64,000 nucleotides of DNA, from positions 1,860,001 through 1,924,000 of the forward strand of contig NZ_CP028941.1 in assembly GCF_013307245.1 (NCBI RefSeq), written 5' to 3'. Shown piece by piece: positions 1-9,243 of the stretch. Every line of letters begins with the position of its first letter. The stretch's first letter is position 1. Source of the stretch: Polynucleobacter antarcticus. Lineage in GTDB: Bacteria; Pseudomonadota; Gammaproteobacteria; Burkholderiales; Burkholderiaceae. A model generated the notes under the pieces. That model searched no databases. It worked only from the letters and a program-made list of their open reading frames with translations, and had not been told where the DNA came from. The translations under genes were made by a program, and so were the position numbers.

Positions 1-1
1 T

Positions 2-412
2 GAGGCGGGAAATACGGTAAGTCAATTATCTATCCGCGTACATGATGAAGATTGGCGGCTCGGTTTAAGCATCTGCTACGACCTTCGCTTTCCAGAGCTG
101 TATAGAGAGATGGGGCACGTGGATTGCCACATTCTGCCTGCTGCATTTACCTACACTACAGGCAAAGATCACTGGGAAATTTTGCTACGAGCGAGAGCGA
201 TTGAAAACCAATGCTATTTTCTATCCTCTGCTCAAGGTGGAACCCATTTGAATCAACGCCGTACTTGGGGCAACACCATGTTGATTGATCCTTGGGGGGA
301 TGTAATATCCAACCTGCCCGAGGGTGAAGGCTTTATCAGCGGCATACTCAGCAAAAATAAATTAAAAGAGGTACGCTCTAAGTTACCTGCATTACAACAC
401 CGCAAGCTTTAA
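2..412 (+). CDS. Nitrilase-family carbon-nitrogen hydrolase, C-terminal part
   Basis: The gene is cut by the left window edge; the frame is open from base 2 to the TAA at 410-412. The visible 136 residues contain the family's nucleophile segment SICYDLRFPELYR, with the catalytic Cys codon at 74-76, followed by the typical WEILLRARAIENQ stretch and a conserved WGNTMLIDPWGDV block. Members of this branch are amidases such as omega-amidase or deaminated-glutathione amidase (Nit1-like); the exact substrate cannot be told from this fragment. The upstream Glu and Lys of the triad lie outside the window. tldD follows after 24 bases on the same strand, so co-transcription is likely. Confidence 0.85.
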   Translation, partial: EAGNTVSQLSIRVHDEDWRLGLSICYDLRFPELYREMGHVDCHILPAAFTYTTGKDHWEILLRARAIENQCYFLSSAQGGTHLNQRRTWGNTMLIDPWGDVISNLPEGEGFISGILSKNKLKEVRSKLPALQHRKL

Positions 413-436
413 CCAAGAAAGTTCAGCCAGATTACG

Positions 437-1927
437 ATGAAAGTACCTGACACCTTATTTCCAAGTGATTGGACTAAACCTAAGAAGCAAGCAGATCTCA
501 TCAAGCTCGCTAAATCCATTTTGCTGGAGCCTACTGGACTTTCTGAGCAGGATTTACATCGCACTTTTGGTAGTATGTTTGCTCACCAGCTGGATGATGC
601 AGATCTCTATTTTCAACACACGCGAAGCGAGAGTTGGAGTCTTGAAGAGGGTATCGTCAAATCTGGCAGTTTTAATATTGATCAAGGTGTAGGTGTTCGT
701 GCCATTTATGGCGATAAAACAGCATTTGCCTACTCCGATGAAATTAATCTAGAAGCTCTAAATAAGGCTGCTAAATCTACTAGGGTGATTGGCCCCCAAG
801 GTGGCAAGCAAGCGGTAGCTAGCAAACTATTTACGCCCATCTCCAATGAGCTTTACTCTGATTTAAATCCCTTGGAATCGCTAGCACCACAAGAAAAGAT
901 CGCCCTTCTTGAAAGTATTGAGCGTCGTGCTAAGGCACGTGATCCCCGCATCATTCAAGTAATGGCAAGCCTTGCTGGTGAATTCGATGTGGTACTAGTA
1001 GTCAGAGCAGATGGTCTTCTGGCTGCTGATGTACGTCCCTTGGTCAGAGTATCTGTCCATGTGATTGCTGAGCAAAATGGCCGCCGCGAATCAGGCTCTT
1101 CTGGTGGTGGTGCACGCCATGATTATCACTACTTTAATACCGAGCTTATTAATCAATATGTTGATGATGCGGTAGATGGAGCACTTATTAATTTAGAGTC
1201 CCGCCCGGCTCCCGCGGGTCCAATGACTGTGGTCATGGGACCCGGATGGCCCGGTGTCCTATTGCATGAAGCAGTGGGTCATGGGCTAGAAGGTGACTTT
1301 AATCGCAAGGGATCTTCTGCATTCGCTGGATGCATTGGTCAGCGAGTTGCTGCCAAAGGCGTTACTGTAGTGGATGATGGCACCCTCTCAGGTCGTCGCG
1401 GCTCACTCAATATCGATGACGAAGGTACGCCTACCCAATGCACCACTTTGATTGAAGATGGTATTTTGAAGGGCTATATTCAGGATAGTTTGAATGCACG
1501 CCTGATGAATATGCCACTTACCGGTAATGGCCGTCGCGAAAGCTTTGCGTCCTTACCGATGCCCCGTATGACCAACACCTACATGCTAGCCGGCAAAGAT
1601 GATCCTCAAGAAATCGTGGCAAGCATTAAGCGTGGTCTTTATGCTGTCAATTTTGGTGGTGGGCAGGTAGATATCACTAGCGGTAAATTTGTCTTTTCTG
1701 CTTCTGAAGCGTACTGGGTAGAGAATGGGAAAATTCAATATCCGGTTAAAGGGGCTACGATTATTGGTAGTGGGCCTGAGTCCCTAAAGCAGGTGTCCAT
1801 GATCGGAAATGACCTCAAATTAGATGGTGGGGTGGGGGTTTGCGGCAAAGAAGGTCAAAGTGTTCCTGTGGGTGTTGGGCAGCCGACTTTACGTATCGAC
1901 AGCCTAACTGTGGGTGGAACTGCCTGA
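437..1927 (+). CDS. tldD: Metalloprotease TldD
   Basis: TldD is the zinc-protease subunit of the TldD/TldE (PmbA) pair, which in E. coli degrades unfolded peptides and matures microcin B17. The product has 496 residues, slightly longer than E. coli TldD (about 480). The HExxxH metal motif is visible as HEAVGH at residues 277-282, in the segment LLHEAVGHGLEGDFNRKGSS. The glycine-rich C-terminal part (NGRRESFASLPMPRMTNT and the SASEAYWVENGKI region) is also characteristic. It sits 19 bases upstream of aroG, between two genes of unrelated function. The partner tldE/pmbA is not in this window. Function is known from the family; the identification is firm. Confidence 0.96.
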   Translation: MKVPDTLFPSDWTKPKKQADLIKLAKSILLEPTGLSEQDLHRTFGSMFAHQLDDADLYFQHTRSESWSLEEGIVKSGSFNIDQGVGVRAIYGDKTAFAYSDEINLEALNKAAKSTRVIGPQGGKQAVASKLFTPISNELYSDLNPLESLAPQEKIALLESIERRAKARDPRIIQVMASLAGEFDVVLVVRADGLLAADVRPLVRVSVHVIAEQNGRRESGSSGGGARHDYHYFNTELINQYVDDAVDGALINLESRPAPAGPMTVVMGPGWPGVLLHEAVGHGLEGDFNRKGSSAFAGCIGQRVAAKGVTVVDDGTLSGRRGSLNIDDEGTPTQCTTLIEDGILKGYIQDSLNARLMNMPLTGNGRRESFASLPMPRMTNTYMLAGKDDPQEIVASIKRGLYAVNFGGGQVDITSGKFVFSASEAYWVENGKIQYPVKGATIIGSGPESLKQVSMIGNDLKLDGGVGVCGKEGQSVPVGVGQPTLRIDSLTVGGTA

Positions 1928-1946
1928 TACGGCTTAAAATAGTCGT

Positions 1947-3071
1947 ATGAGCCAACAAAACACGAACCCCGCTAATTGGTATGCCGTCGTCGATAAAACG
2001 TTGGATACAGATGATCAACGCATTGAGAATATTACCGTTCTGCCTCCGCCAGAGCATTTAATTCGCTTTTTTCCTATTGCAGGTACTCCCACTGAATCAT
2101 TAATTGGTAAAACGCGTAAAAAAATTCGCGACATCATTCATGGCAAAGATGATCGCCTCTTGGTCATTATTGGTCCATGCTCGATTCATGATCCCAGCGC
2201 AGCACTAGAGTATTGCCAGCGATTAGTCGCTGAGCGTGAGCGCTTTGCTGGTGAACTAGAAATTGTGATGCGGGTCTATTTTGAAAAGCCTCGAACAACG
2301 GTTGGTTGGAAAGGCCTGATTAACGATCCGTACTTAGATGAGAGCTATCGCATTGAAGAAGGCCTGCGTATGGGGCGTCAAGTTCTCATGGAAATTAATC
2401 GCTTAGGCATGCCTGCAGGTAGTGAATTCTTGGACGTAATTTCTCCACAATATATTGCTGATCTGATTTCTTGGGGCGCCATTGGAGCACGTACAACAGA
2501 AAGTCAGATCCATCGCGAACTGGCATCCGGTTTATCTGCACCTATTGGCTTTAAAAATGGTACCGATGGCAATATCAAAATTGCAACCGATGCTATACAA
2601 GCAGCAAGCCGTCCACACCACTTTTTGTCTGTGCATAAAAATGGTCAAGTATCGATTGTGGAAACTAAAGGCAATAAGGATTGTCACGTTATCTTGCGCG
2701 GTGGTAAAGAGCCAAACTATGAGGCAAAGTTTGTGCAAGAGGCATGTGCTGAACTCGCAGCTGCAAAGCTTCCAGCCCGTTTAATGGTGGATCTTTCTCA
2801 CGCAAACTCTAGCAAGAAACATGAGCGCCAAATCGTAGTTGCTGAGAATATTGCAGAGCAAATTGAATCTGGTTCACAGCAGATTTTTGGTGTCATGATT
2901 GAGAGTCACCTCATAGAGGGTGCACAAAAATTCTCACCGGGTAAAGACGATCCCAGAAAACTAACCTACGGACAAAGTATTACGGATGCCTGTATTAATT
3001 GGGAAGACTCTGTCAACGTGCTTCAACGCCTAGCACTAGCGGTGAAGAACAGTAGAAAAGCTAAGAAATAA
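1947..3071 (+). CDS. aroG: 3-deoxy-7-phosphoheptulonate synthase (DAHP synthase, class I)
   Basis: The enzyme condenses phosphoenolpyruvate and erythrose 4-phosphate in the first step of the shikimate pathway. The 374-residue length matches the AroF/AroG/AroH class I enzymes. Visible signatures are IIGPCSIHDP, EKPRTTVGWKG, GARTTESQIHRE and VDLSHANSSKKHERQ; these carry the metal-binding Cys and His and the PEP-binding Lys and Arg. Which aromatic amino acid inhibits it cannot be read safely from the sequence, so aroG is a family label. There is no clear Shine-Dalgarno, and TAAAAT lies 6 bases before the ATG (1935-1940). A strong terminator follows the stop. Confidence 0.95.
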   Translation: MSQQNTNPANWYAVVDKTLDTDDQRIENITVLPPPEHLIRFFPIAGTPTESLIGKTRKKIRDIIHGKDDRLLVIIGPCSIHDPSAALEYCQRLVAERERFAGELEIVMRVYFEKPRTTVGWKGLINDPYLDESYRIEEGLRMGRQVLMEINRLGMPAGSEFLDVISPQYIADLISWGAIGARTTESQIHRELASGLSAPIGFKNGTDGNIKIATDAIQAASRPHHFLSVHKNGQVSIVETKGNKDCHVILRGGKEPNYEAKFVQEACAELAAAKLPARLMVDLSHANSSKKHERQIVVAENIAEQIESGSQQIFGVMIESHLIEGAQKFSPGKDDPRKLTYGQSITDACINWEDSVNVLQRLALAVKNSRKAKK

Positions 3072-3100
3072 TACTGAGATTTAGAAAACTAGAAACTCGC

Positions 3101-3132
3101 AAAGAGGCTAATTTACTTAGCCTCTTTTTTTT
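3101..3132 (+). terminator. Intrinsic terminator of aroG
   Basis: An 11-bp perfect stem (3101-3111 with 3117-3127), loop TTTAC, runs straight into eight T residues on the + strand. It also contains the final codons and stop of the convergent adenosyltransferase gene, so DNA is shared between a terminator and a coding end. Confidence 0.9.
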
Positions 3133-3682
3133 CGTGCTTCCAAAGCACATCACTTCCACCAGCAGAGCGATTGAGTACGCGCGACAACACAAATAAAAGA
3201 TCGGATAAACGATTGACGTATTGACGGGGCGCGTCATACAAAGGCTCTTCCCAACCTAAGCGGACGATGGATCGTTCAGCACGCCGACAAACTGTACGGC
3301 ATACATGTGCCTGAGCAGCGGCACTAGTACCACCCGGCAGAATAAATTCAGTGAGTGGCGGCAAAGTGGCATTATATTTTTCGAGCCAAATATCAATTTG
3401 GGCTACCTGTTCTGGTTTGAGCAATGTGAAGTTGGGGATACATAGCTCTCCACCCAAATCAAATAAATCATGCTGTACCTGCAAAAACAGGGTTTTTAGC
3501 TCATCTGCCAAGCTCTCGGGAATGGCTTGGGTCATGAGAACGCCGATTTCAGAGTTCAGCTCATCTACGTCCCCCATGGCACAGATGCGCAAATGGTCCT
3601 TTTCCACGCGACTGCCATCGCCAAGCCCAGTCATGCCTGCATCGCCAGTTCTAGTGGCTATTTTTGAAAGTCGATTTCCCAT
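3113..3682 (-). CDS. Corrinoid (cob(I)alamin) adenosyltransferase, PduO type
   Basis: The enzyme transfers the adenosyl group of ATP to cob(I)alamin to make coenzyme B12. The N-terminal segment KIATRTGDAGMTGLGDGSRV is the PduO-type ATP-binding signature, and RRAERS with RYVNRLSDLLFVLSR near the C-terminus is the conserved active-site helix region. I start the protein at MGNRLSKIA (189 residues). A longer in-frame reading adds 29 residues unlike the family and runs into the opposite glcD start. It is transcribed divergently from glcD with about 27 bases between starts and converges on aroG. No other cobalamin gene is visible in the window. Confidence 0.93.
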   Translation of the reverse strand: MGNRLSKIATRTGDAGMTGLGDGSRVEKDHLRICAMGDVDELNSEIGVLMTQAIPESLADELKTLFLQVQHDLFDLGGELCIPNFTLLKPEQVAQIDIWLEKYNATLPPLTEFILPGGTSAAAQAHVCRTVCRRAERSIVRLGWEEPLYDAPRQYVNRLSDLLFVLSRVLNRSAGGSDVLWKHEKKEAK

Positions 3683-3709
3683 AAAACTAATTATAGGTAA
3701 GTGGCTAAA

Positions 3710-5215
3710 ATGATTCCTATGAATATGGTGACCCCTCCCCCCGAACTTGCGGCCATAACCGCCCTTCAATCCAAATTGGTAGAGGCCTTGCGCCCGATTC
3801 TTCCGGAATATGCCCTTCTTTGGGAGCCTGAGGACACCATTCCCTACGAATGTGACGGCCTGGCCGCCTACCGGCGCATGCCTTTGGCTGTAGCTTTACC
3901 GGAAACGGAAGCGCAAGTAAGCCAAATTTTGAAGGTTTGTTTTGCCATGCAAATCCCCGTGGTACCCCGTGGTGCTGGAACTGGGCTGTCGGGTGGAGCG
4001 ATGCCGATATCTCAGGGCCTGGTCCTGTCTTTAGCGAAACTCAAAAAAATCATCAAGATTGACCCTTTTACGCGCACTGCAGTCGTGCAACCAGGCGTTC
4101 GTAATCTCGCTATTTCTGAAGCAGTTGCCCACCTTGGGCTGTATTACGCTCCAGACCCCTCTTCTCAAATTGCCTGCTCGATTGGCGGTAACGTCAATGA
4201 AAACTCTGGTGGCGTCCATTGCCTTAAATATGGCCTGACCTTACATAACGTTCTGCGCGTTCGCGGCATTCTAATGAACGGTGAAATTGTTGAATTCGGC
4301 AGCCATGCACCAGACTCCCCAGGCTTAGATTTATTAGCCGTTGTCATTGGCAGTGAAGGCATGTTGGCAGTAGTCACTGAAGTCACCGTTAAATTAGTCG
4401 CCAAGCCTAAATTAGCGCGCGTGATTATGGCCAGCTTTGACAACATTGAAAAAGGGGGTGATGCGGTAGCCGCAATCATCGCTGCAGGCATTATTCCTGC
4501 TGGCCTTGAGATGATGGATAAGGCCACCACTAGAGCGGTGGAAGAATTTGTACATGCGGGCTACGATCTGGAGGCAGAAGTGATCTTGCTCTGTGAGTCC
4601 GATGGAACACCTGAAGAGGTTGAAGAAGAAATTGAGCGGATGACGCGCGTGCTCGAAAATGCAGGTGCTAGTGGTATTCGTATTTCTCAAGATGAATCTG
4701 AACGTTTGAAGTTTTGGAGCGGTCGCAAAAATGCCTTTCCTGCAGCAGGACGACTAGCTGCTGACTACTACTGTATGGATGGCACTATTCCACGTAGACA
4801 TATTGCGACCTTGCTGAGACGTATTCAAGCCATGGAGAAGAAGTATGGTCTTGCTTGTCTGAACGTCTTTCATGCAGGTGATGGCAATATGCATCCCCTT
4901 ATTTTGTTTAATGGTGCTGATCAAGAAGAATGGCATCGTGCAGAAGACTTCGGCACAGAAATTCTAGAAGCGTGTGTTGAATTAGATGGCACCATCACTG
5001 GTGAACATGGAGTAGGTATTGAAAAAATTAATACCATGTGCGTTCAATTCGGTGAAGGTGAACGAGAGTCTTTCTGGGGCGTCAAAAGCGCCTTTGACCC
5101 AGAACGTTTAATGAATCCTAATAAAGCTATTCCTACCTTAAGTCGTTGTGCAGAGTATGGTCGCATGCGTATCAGTGGTGGCAAGTTACCCCACCCTGAA
5201 TTGGAGCGCTTTTAA
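3710..5215 (+). CDS. glcD: Glycolate oxidase subunit GlcD, FAD-linked
   Basis: This is the FAD-binding catalytic subunit of glycolate oxidase, which oxidises glycolate to glyoxylate. An FAD_binding_4 (PCMH) domain occupies about residues 50-200, with PRGAGTGLSGGAMP and IGGNVNENSGGVHCLKYG. The FAD-oxidase C-terminal domain follows, ending in the FHAGDGNMHP and GTITGEHGVG motifs. I place the start at ATG 3710, because AGG at 3696-3698 sits 11 bases before it; a GTG at 3701 is too close to that site and ATG 3719 is another option. The stop overlaps the glcE start as TAATG, and glcE and glcF follow, forming the classic glcDEF operon. Confidence 0.95.
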   Translation: MIPMNMVTPPPELAAITALQSKLVEALRPILPEYALLWEPEDTIPYECDGLAAYRRMPLAVALPETEAQVSQILKVCFAMQIPVVPRGAGTGLSGGAMPISQGLVLSLAKLKKIIKIDPFTRTAVVQPGVRNLAISEAVAHLGLYYAPDPSSQIACSIGGNVNENSGGVHCLKYGLTLHNVLRVRGILMNGEIVEFGSHAPDSPGLDLLAVVIGSEGMLAVVTEVTVKLVAKPKLARVIMASFDNIEKGGDAVAAIIAAGIIPAGLEMMDKATTRAVEEFVHAGYDLEAEVILLCESDGTPEEVEEEIERMTRVLENAGASGIRISQDESERLKFWSGRKNAFPAAGRLAADYYCMDGTIPRRHIATLLRRIQAMEKKYGLACLNVFHAGDGNMHPLILFNGADQEEWHRAEDFGTEILEACVELDGTITGEHGVGIEKINTMCVQFGEGERESFWGVKSAFDPERLMNPNKAIPTLSRCAEYGRMRISGGKLPHPELERF

Positions 5216-6375
5216 TGTCGTATGGGAAGGTTGATAGTAATCCGCAGATTGATCAGTTTCGTGAACAAATTTTAGCTGCTGCTCAAACCCAAACACCTCT
5301 TTCGATTCAAGGGGGTGGGACTAAAGCTTGGTACGGAAATGTAAATACTTTTACTAAATTAGATACTCGCGCTTACTCTGGCATCTTGGAATATCAGCCT
5401 GAAGAACTCGTGATTACTGCTTGTGCAGGCACTCCTTTAAAAGATATTACGGCTGCACTGGCAGAAAAAAATCAGATACTTCCTTTTGAGCCACCCCACT
5501 TTGGTGAGGGCGCTACTTTTGGTGGTGCCATCGCCGCAGGTCTTGCAGGACCAGGCCGCATCACCGCAGGCAATCTGAGAGATTTTGTATTGGGCGCTCG
5601 CATTATGGATGGCAAGGGTCAAGCTTTGTCCTTCGGCGGCAAAGTGATGAAGAATGTCGCCGGCTATGACATCTCTCGCTTATTACCAGGTTCATTAGGA
5701 ACCCTAGCGCTTCTGCTAGAGGCCTCTGTGAAGGTATTACCCAAGCCTGCAGCGACTGCAACACTCCGCTGTTCGTTACCTCAAGCACGCGCGCTCACAT
5801 TATTGAATGAATGGGCAGGCCAACCTATTCCTTTATCTGCGAGTTGCTGGATAGGCTCCACATCATCAGATCAAGTGGGTGAATTAACGATTCGTCTGGC
5901 GGGCGCCGTTGCGGCAGTCAAATCAGCTATTCCTCTCATCAATTCAGTTATCAATACAACAGAATTAGACCCCAATGTAGCCACCGCGTTTTGGACGGAT
6001 TTACGTGAACAGCAATTATCCGTTTTTACAAATCTTCAGGATGATGAAACGCTCTATCGTTTAGCGCTACCAGCTGCCTGTGGTCCACTCACGCTCTCCA
6101 ATGGACAGGATGACATTGCACTCGAATGGCACGGACAACAAAGATGGTTTAAAGCACCCAGTGACGATACAACTTTTACAGCCATCAAAAACTTAGCCAA
6201 CATTCATGGCGGACATGCCAGCCGTTTTAGGCAGGGATCACATGTTGATCCAAGCAAGCAGCGTTTTACTCTGCTGAGCGAACAAACCCATTCGGCAGCA
6301 TTAGAGGCCGTGCAAGCACGCCTCAGAGCCGCCTTTGATCCAGCGGGCGTATTCGCTACTCACCGTCTTCCATAA
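5215..6375 (+). CDS. glcE: Glycolate oxidase subunit GlcE
   Basis: This second FAD-binding subunit of glycolate oxidase has 386 residues. It carries a shorter PCMH domain than GlcD: SIQGGGTKAWYG near residue 30, then GEGATFGGAIAAGLAGPGR and VLGARIMDGKG, and VMKNVAGYDISRLLPGSLG, all typical of GlcE. The C-terminal domain ends with FDPAGVF, as in the family. Its ATG overlaps the glcD stop by one base, and glcF starts 8 bases after its stop, so the three are expected to be translated as a coupled unit. GlcE is required for activity but its own catalytic role in the family is not clear. Confidence 0.94.
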   Translation: MSYGKVDSNPQIDQFREQILAAAQTQTPLSIQGGGTKAWYGNVNTFTKLDTRAYSGILEYQPEELVITACAGTPLKDITAALAEKNQILPFEPPHFGEGATFGGAIAAGLAGPGRITAGNLRDFVLGARIMDGKGQALSFGGKVMKNVAGYDISRLLPGSLGTLALLLEASVKVLPKPAATATLRCSLPQARALTLLNEWAGQPIPLSASCWIGSTSSDQVGELTIRLAGAVAAVKSAIPLINSVINTTELDPNVATAFWTDLREQQLSVFTNLQDDETLYRLALPAACGPLTLSNGQDDIALEWHGQQRWFKAPSDDTTFTAIKNLANIHGGHASRFRQGSHVDPSKQRFTLLSEQTHSAALEAVQARLRAAFDPAGVFATHRLP

Positions 6376-6383
6376 GCCTGAAT

Positions 6384-7664
6384 ATGCAAACTCAACTCGC
6401 TCCCCAATTCGCTAATACCCCAGAGGGTATTGAGGTCGCCAGCATTCTAGGTAAATGTGTGCACTGTGGTTTCTGCACCGCTACCTGTCCTACCTATCAA
6501 ATTCTGGGTGATGAATTAGATGGTCCACGGGGACGTATCTATCTCATTAAGCAAATGGCAGAAGGGCAGGCACCTACCGAGAAAACCCGTCTTCATCTCG
6601 ATCGTTGTCTAACTTGCCGTAATTGTGAGACCACCTGCCCAAGTGGTGTGCAATATGGCAACCTTATTGATATCGGCCGTAAATGGGCAGAAGAAAATAC
6701 TGCCCCACGCCCCTTATCCCAAAGACTGACGCGTTGGGCTCTCAAGGAAGGTTTAACAAGTCCAATTCTTTTTAACTCTGCAATGACACTGGGGCGTTTA
6801 ATACGACCCCTCATGCCAAGCAGCATCAAACGCAAAGTTCCAGAAGTTAAAAACAAAGCATTGGCTAGTACTACCGATCCTTATGCAAGACCGCAAGCGA
6901 CCCATGCACGCAAAATGCTGTTGCTGGAAGGTTGTGTTCAGCCAGGCATGCTGCCGAATATTAATTCTGCTACAGCGCGGGTATTGGATGCACTTCAAGT
7001 GCAGCTCATTAGCGCTCCGAATGCAACATGCTGTGGTGCGCTTCGCTATCACCTTAATGATCAAGCCGGTGGACTCGATAATGCTAAGCAAAATATAGAT
7101 GCCTGGTGGCCCCTAATAGAAAGTGGCGTGGAAGCCATTGTGATGACGGCATCTGGTTGTGGAGTGATGGTCAAAGATTATGGCCACCTCTTTGCCAAGG
7201 ACCCCGCATATGCCATGAAAGCAAAAACCATTGCCGATCTGACCAAAGATATCTCAGAAATCATGCCCGACTTACAAGCGGAGTTGGCTGCAATCGTTGG
7301 GGTCGACCCCAAAGCGGGTGTGATCTACCACCCGCCCTGCACCTTGCAACATGGACAACAAATTCGTGGAAAAGTAGAAGGGCTCTTATCTAGCATCGGT
7401 ATTGGCGTGCGCTTATGTGCAGACAGTCACCTGTGCTGCGGCTCTGCGGGAACCTACTCAGTGACTCAACCAGAGTTGTCAGAGCAATTACGTAAAAATA
7501 AATTGGCTCATCTGCAAACTGCTTGCCAAGAGTCCGGCTCGCAAATAATCGTGTCGGGCAATGTGGGTTGTATTGCCCATCTTCAACAAGACGATACACC
7601 GGTATTGCATTGGATTGAAATCGTTGATCAGTTAATCACCCAAAAATCTAGCGCACCAGCATGA
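6384..7664 (+). CDS. glcF: Glycolate oxidase iron-sulfur subunit GlcF
   Basis: GlcF passes electrons from the flavin subunits toward the quinone pool. Two 4Fe-4S motifs of the CxxCxxCxxxCP type are visible, at Cys25/28/31/35 and Cys75/78/81/85. Two cysteine-rich CCG domains follow (LLEGCVQPGMLPN to NATCCGALRYH, and IYHPPCTLQHGQ to LCCGSAGTY). The length of 426 residues is close to E. coli GlcF (407). The stop overlaps the yggS start by four bases (ATGA), so the glc operon appears to continue into yggS and proC. Presence of glcDEF suggests use of glycolate, a common algal exudate in fresh water; that ecological link is an inference. Confidence 0.95.
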   Translation: MQTQLAPQFANTPEGIEVASILGKCVHCGFCTATCPTYQILGDELDGPRGRIYLIKQMAEGQAPTEKTRLHLDRCLTCRNCETTCPSGVQYGNLIDIGRKWAEENTAPRPLSQRLTRWALKEGLTSPILFNSAMTLGRLIRPLMPSSIKRKVPEVKNKALASTTDPYARPQATHARKMLLLEGCVQPGMLPNINSATARVLDALQVQLISAPNATCCGALRYHLNDQAGGLDNAKQNIDAWWPLIESGVEAIVMTASGCGVMVKDYGHLFAKDPAYAMKAKTIADLTKDISEIMPDLQAELAAIVGVDPKAGVIYHPPCTLQHGQQIRGKVEGLLSSIGIGVRLCADSHLCCGSAGTYSVTQPELSEQLRKNKLAHLQTACQESGSQIIVSGNVGCIAHLQQDDTPVLHWIEIVDQLITQKSSAPA

Positions 7665-8386
7665 ATCAAATCAGTACTAATTTGATGATGGTAAAGCAGA
7701 GATTGGAGCTCGCTGCCGTGGCAGCAAAACGTGAGCCTGAAGATATTTTGCTACTTGCGGTCAGCAAGGCCTTTCCAGCTAGAGCGGTTGAAGAGGCGAT
7801 GCATGCTGGACAAACTGCTTTTGGTGAAAACTATGTTCAAGAAGGTGTTGAGAAAGTACAACAGCTCGCTAAATTACGCCCCTGGTTGCAATGGCATTTT
7901 ATTGGACCAATACAAAGTAATAAAACTGCTGACGTGGCGGAGCATTTTGACTGGGTACATAGCATCGACCGCCTCAAAATTGCAGAGCGTCTATCGGCTC
8001 AACGGGGTGAGTTTCCTAAATTGGAACCACTTCAGGTTTGCGTACAAATCAACATTAGCGATGAAACCAGTAAAAGTGGCGCATCCAAAATCGAGGTAGA
8101 GGCACTTTGTGAGGCAATCACTAAACTGCCCAATTTGGTTTTAAGGGGGTTGATGGCCATTCCAGCACCTAGTAGCAAACCTGAGGAACAACGCCAAGCC
8201 TTTGAAGCGGTACGAGATTATTTCGTCGGCATAAAACTCAAGCACGCACAGGATTTTGGTTTTGATTTCTTTGACACTTTATCGATGGGTATGTCAGACG
8301 ATATGGAAGCTGCTATTGCGGAAGGCAGTACGATTGTTCGAGTAGGTACTGCTATTTTCGGGAAGCGCGATAAGATTACGGCATGA
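7661..8386 (+). CDS. yggS: YggS-family PLP homeostasis protein
   Basis: This single-domain alanine-racemase-fold protein (241 residues) binds pyridoxal 5'-phosphate and keeps vitamin B6 pools balanced (YggS/PLPBP/PROSC family). The PLP lysine lies in LLAVSKAFPARAVEEA near residue 35, followed by the family hallmarks FGENYVQEG, WHFIGPIQSNK and the C-terminal LSMGMSDDMEAAIAEGSTIVRVGTAIFG. It overlaps glcF upstream and proC downstream by ATGA at both junctions. The yggS-proC pairing is very widely conserved in bacteria and supports the assignment. Confidence 0.95.
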   Translation: MNQISTNLMMVKQRLELAAVAAKREPEDILLLAVSKAFPARAVEEAMHAGQTAFGENYVQEGVEKVQQLAKLRPWLQWHFIGPIQSNKTADVAEHFDWVHSIDRLKIAERLSAQRGEFPKLEPLQVCVQINISDETSKSGASKIEVEALCEAITKLPNLVLRGLMAIPAPSSKPEEQRQAFEAVRDYFVGIKLKHAQDFGFDFFDTLSMGMSDDMEAAIAEGSTIVRVGTAIFGKRDKITA

Positions 8387-9243
8387 ACACAGCAAACTTA
8401 AACCAGAATGCCCGCATCACCTTTATTGGGGGCGGCAATATGGGCCGCGCCTTAATCAGCGGATTATTGGTAAATGGGTTTCAGTCTGAGCAGATATCCG
8501 TAGTGGAGGCTAATCCTGCTACTAGCCAAAACTTGCAACAGGATTTTGGTGTTCAAGTACTCGACTCTGTAGAGCGCATTGATTTTGATTTTTCCAAAGA
8601 GAATGTCGTCGTCATGGCTATCAAGCCACAAGACTTTCATATTGTCTCTAAGACCTTAAGCGCCAAACTAAAACATGCAACAACAGCCGGTCCGCTGATT
8701 GTGAGTATTGCCGCTGGTATACGCTTACAAGATATGAGCCGTTGGCTGGATCATGCGCGCTGCATTCGTGCGATGCCTAATACACCCGCTCTAATTGGTA
8801 TGGGTATTACGGGATTATTTGCACAAGCCACCATCAATGATACTGACCGCGCCCTAGCAGAAACGATTTGCAAAGCGGTAGGTCAAACGGTGTGGGTTCA
8901 TGAAGAAAAACTCATGGATGCCGTAACGGCAGTCTCGGGAAGTGGTCCAGCCTATGTCTTTGCTTTTTTAGAAGCACTGCAGACTAGTGGTGAAAAGCTA
9001 GGGTTGGATTCAGTCACTGCCCGTAAGCTGGCCTATGCAACCCTTGAAGGAGCGACACAGTTAGCTCATAACTCTGATGAGCATGCTGGAGTGCTGCGTG
9101 AGCGTGTTACTTCTAAAGGCGGCACCACTGCCGCCGCATTGGATGTGCTAAAACAACTCGATTGGCATGGCGCTCTTGAAAAAGCCATCGAAGCGGCTAA
9201 TCAACGTGGCCAAACTATGGGTGATGAATTGGGTAAGAACTAG
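8383..9243 (+). CDS. proC: Pyrroline-5-carboxylate reductase
   Basis: ProC catalyses the last step of proline synthesis, NAD(P)H-dependent reduction of 1-pyrroline-5-carboxylate. The Rossmann motif [15 protein letters not shown] is near residue 14, [13 protein letters not shown] lies in the middle, and the C-terminal signature [17 protein letters not shown] precedes [12 protein letters not shown]. Its 286 residues are slightly longer than E. coli ProC (269) through a short N-terminal extension. It is the last gene of the glcDEF-yggS-proC string. Its TAG (9241-9243) interlocks with the reverse-strand TAG of ubiA (9240-9242), so the two converging genes overlap by four bases. Confidence 0.96.
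   Translation: MNTANLNQNARITFIGGGNMGRALISGLLVNGFQSEQISVVEANPATSQNLQQDFGVQVLDSVERIDFDFSKENVVVMAIKPQDFHIVSKTLSAKLKHATTAGPLIVSIAAGIRLQDMSRWLDHARCIRAMPNTPALIGMGITGLFAQATINDTDRALAETICKAVGQTVWVHEEKLMDAVTAVSGSGPAYVFAFLEALQTSGEKLGLDSVTARKLAYATLEGATQLAHNSDEHAGVLRERVTSKGGTTAAALDVLKQLDWHGALEKAIEAANQRGQTMGDELGKN

Noticed and set aside
3351..3713. A 120-codon open frame opposite the adenosyltransferase gene
   Set aside because: The reverse-strand product carries clear PduO-type motifs; the forward frame has none.
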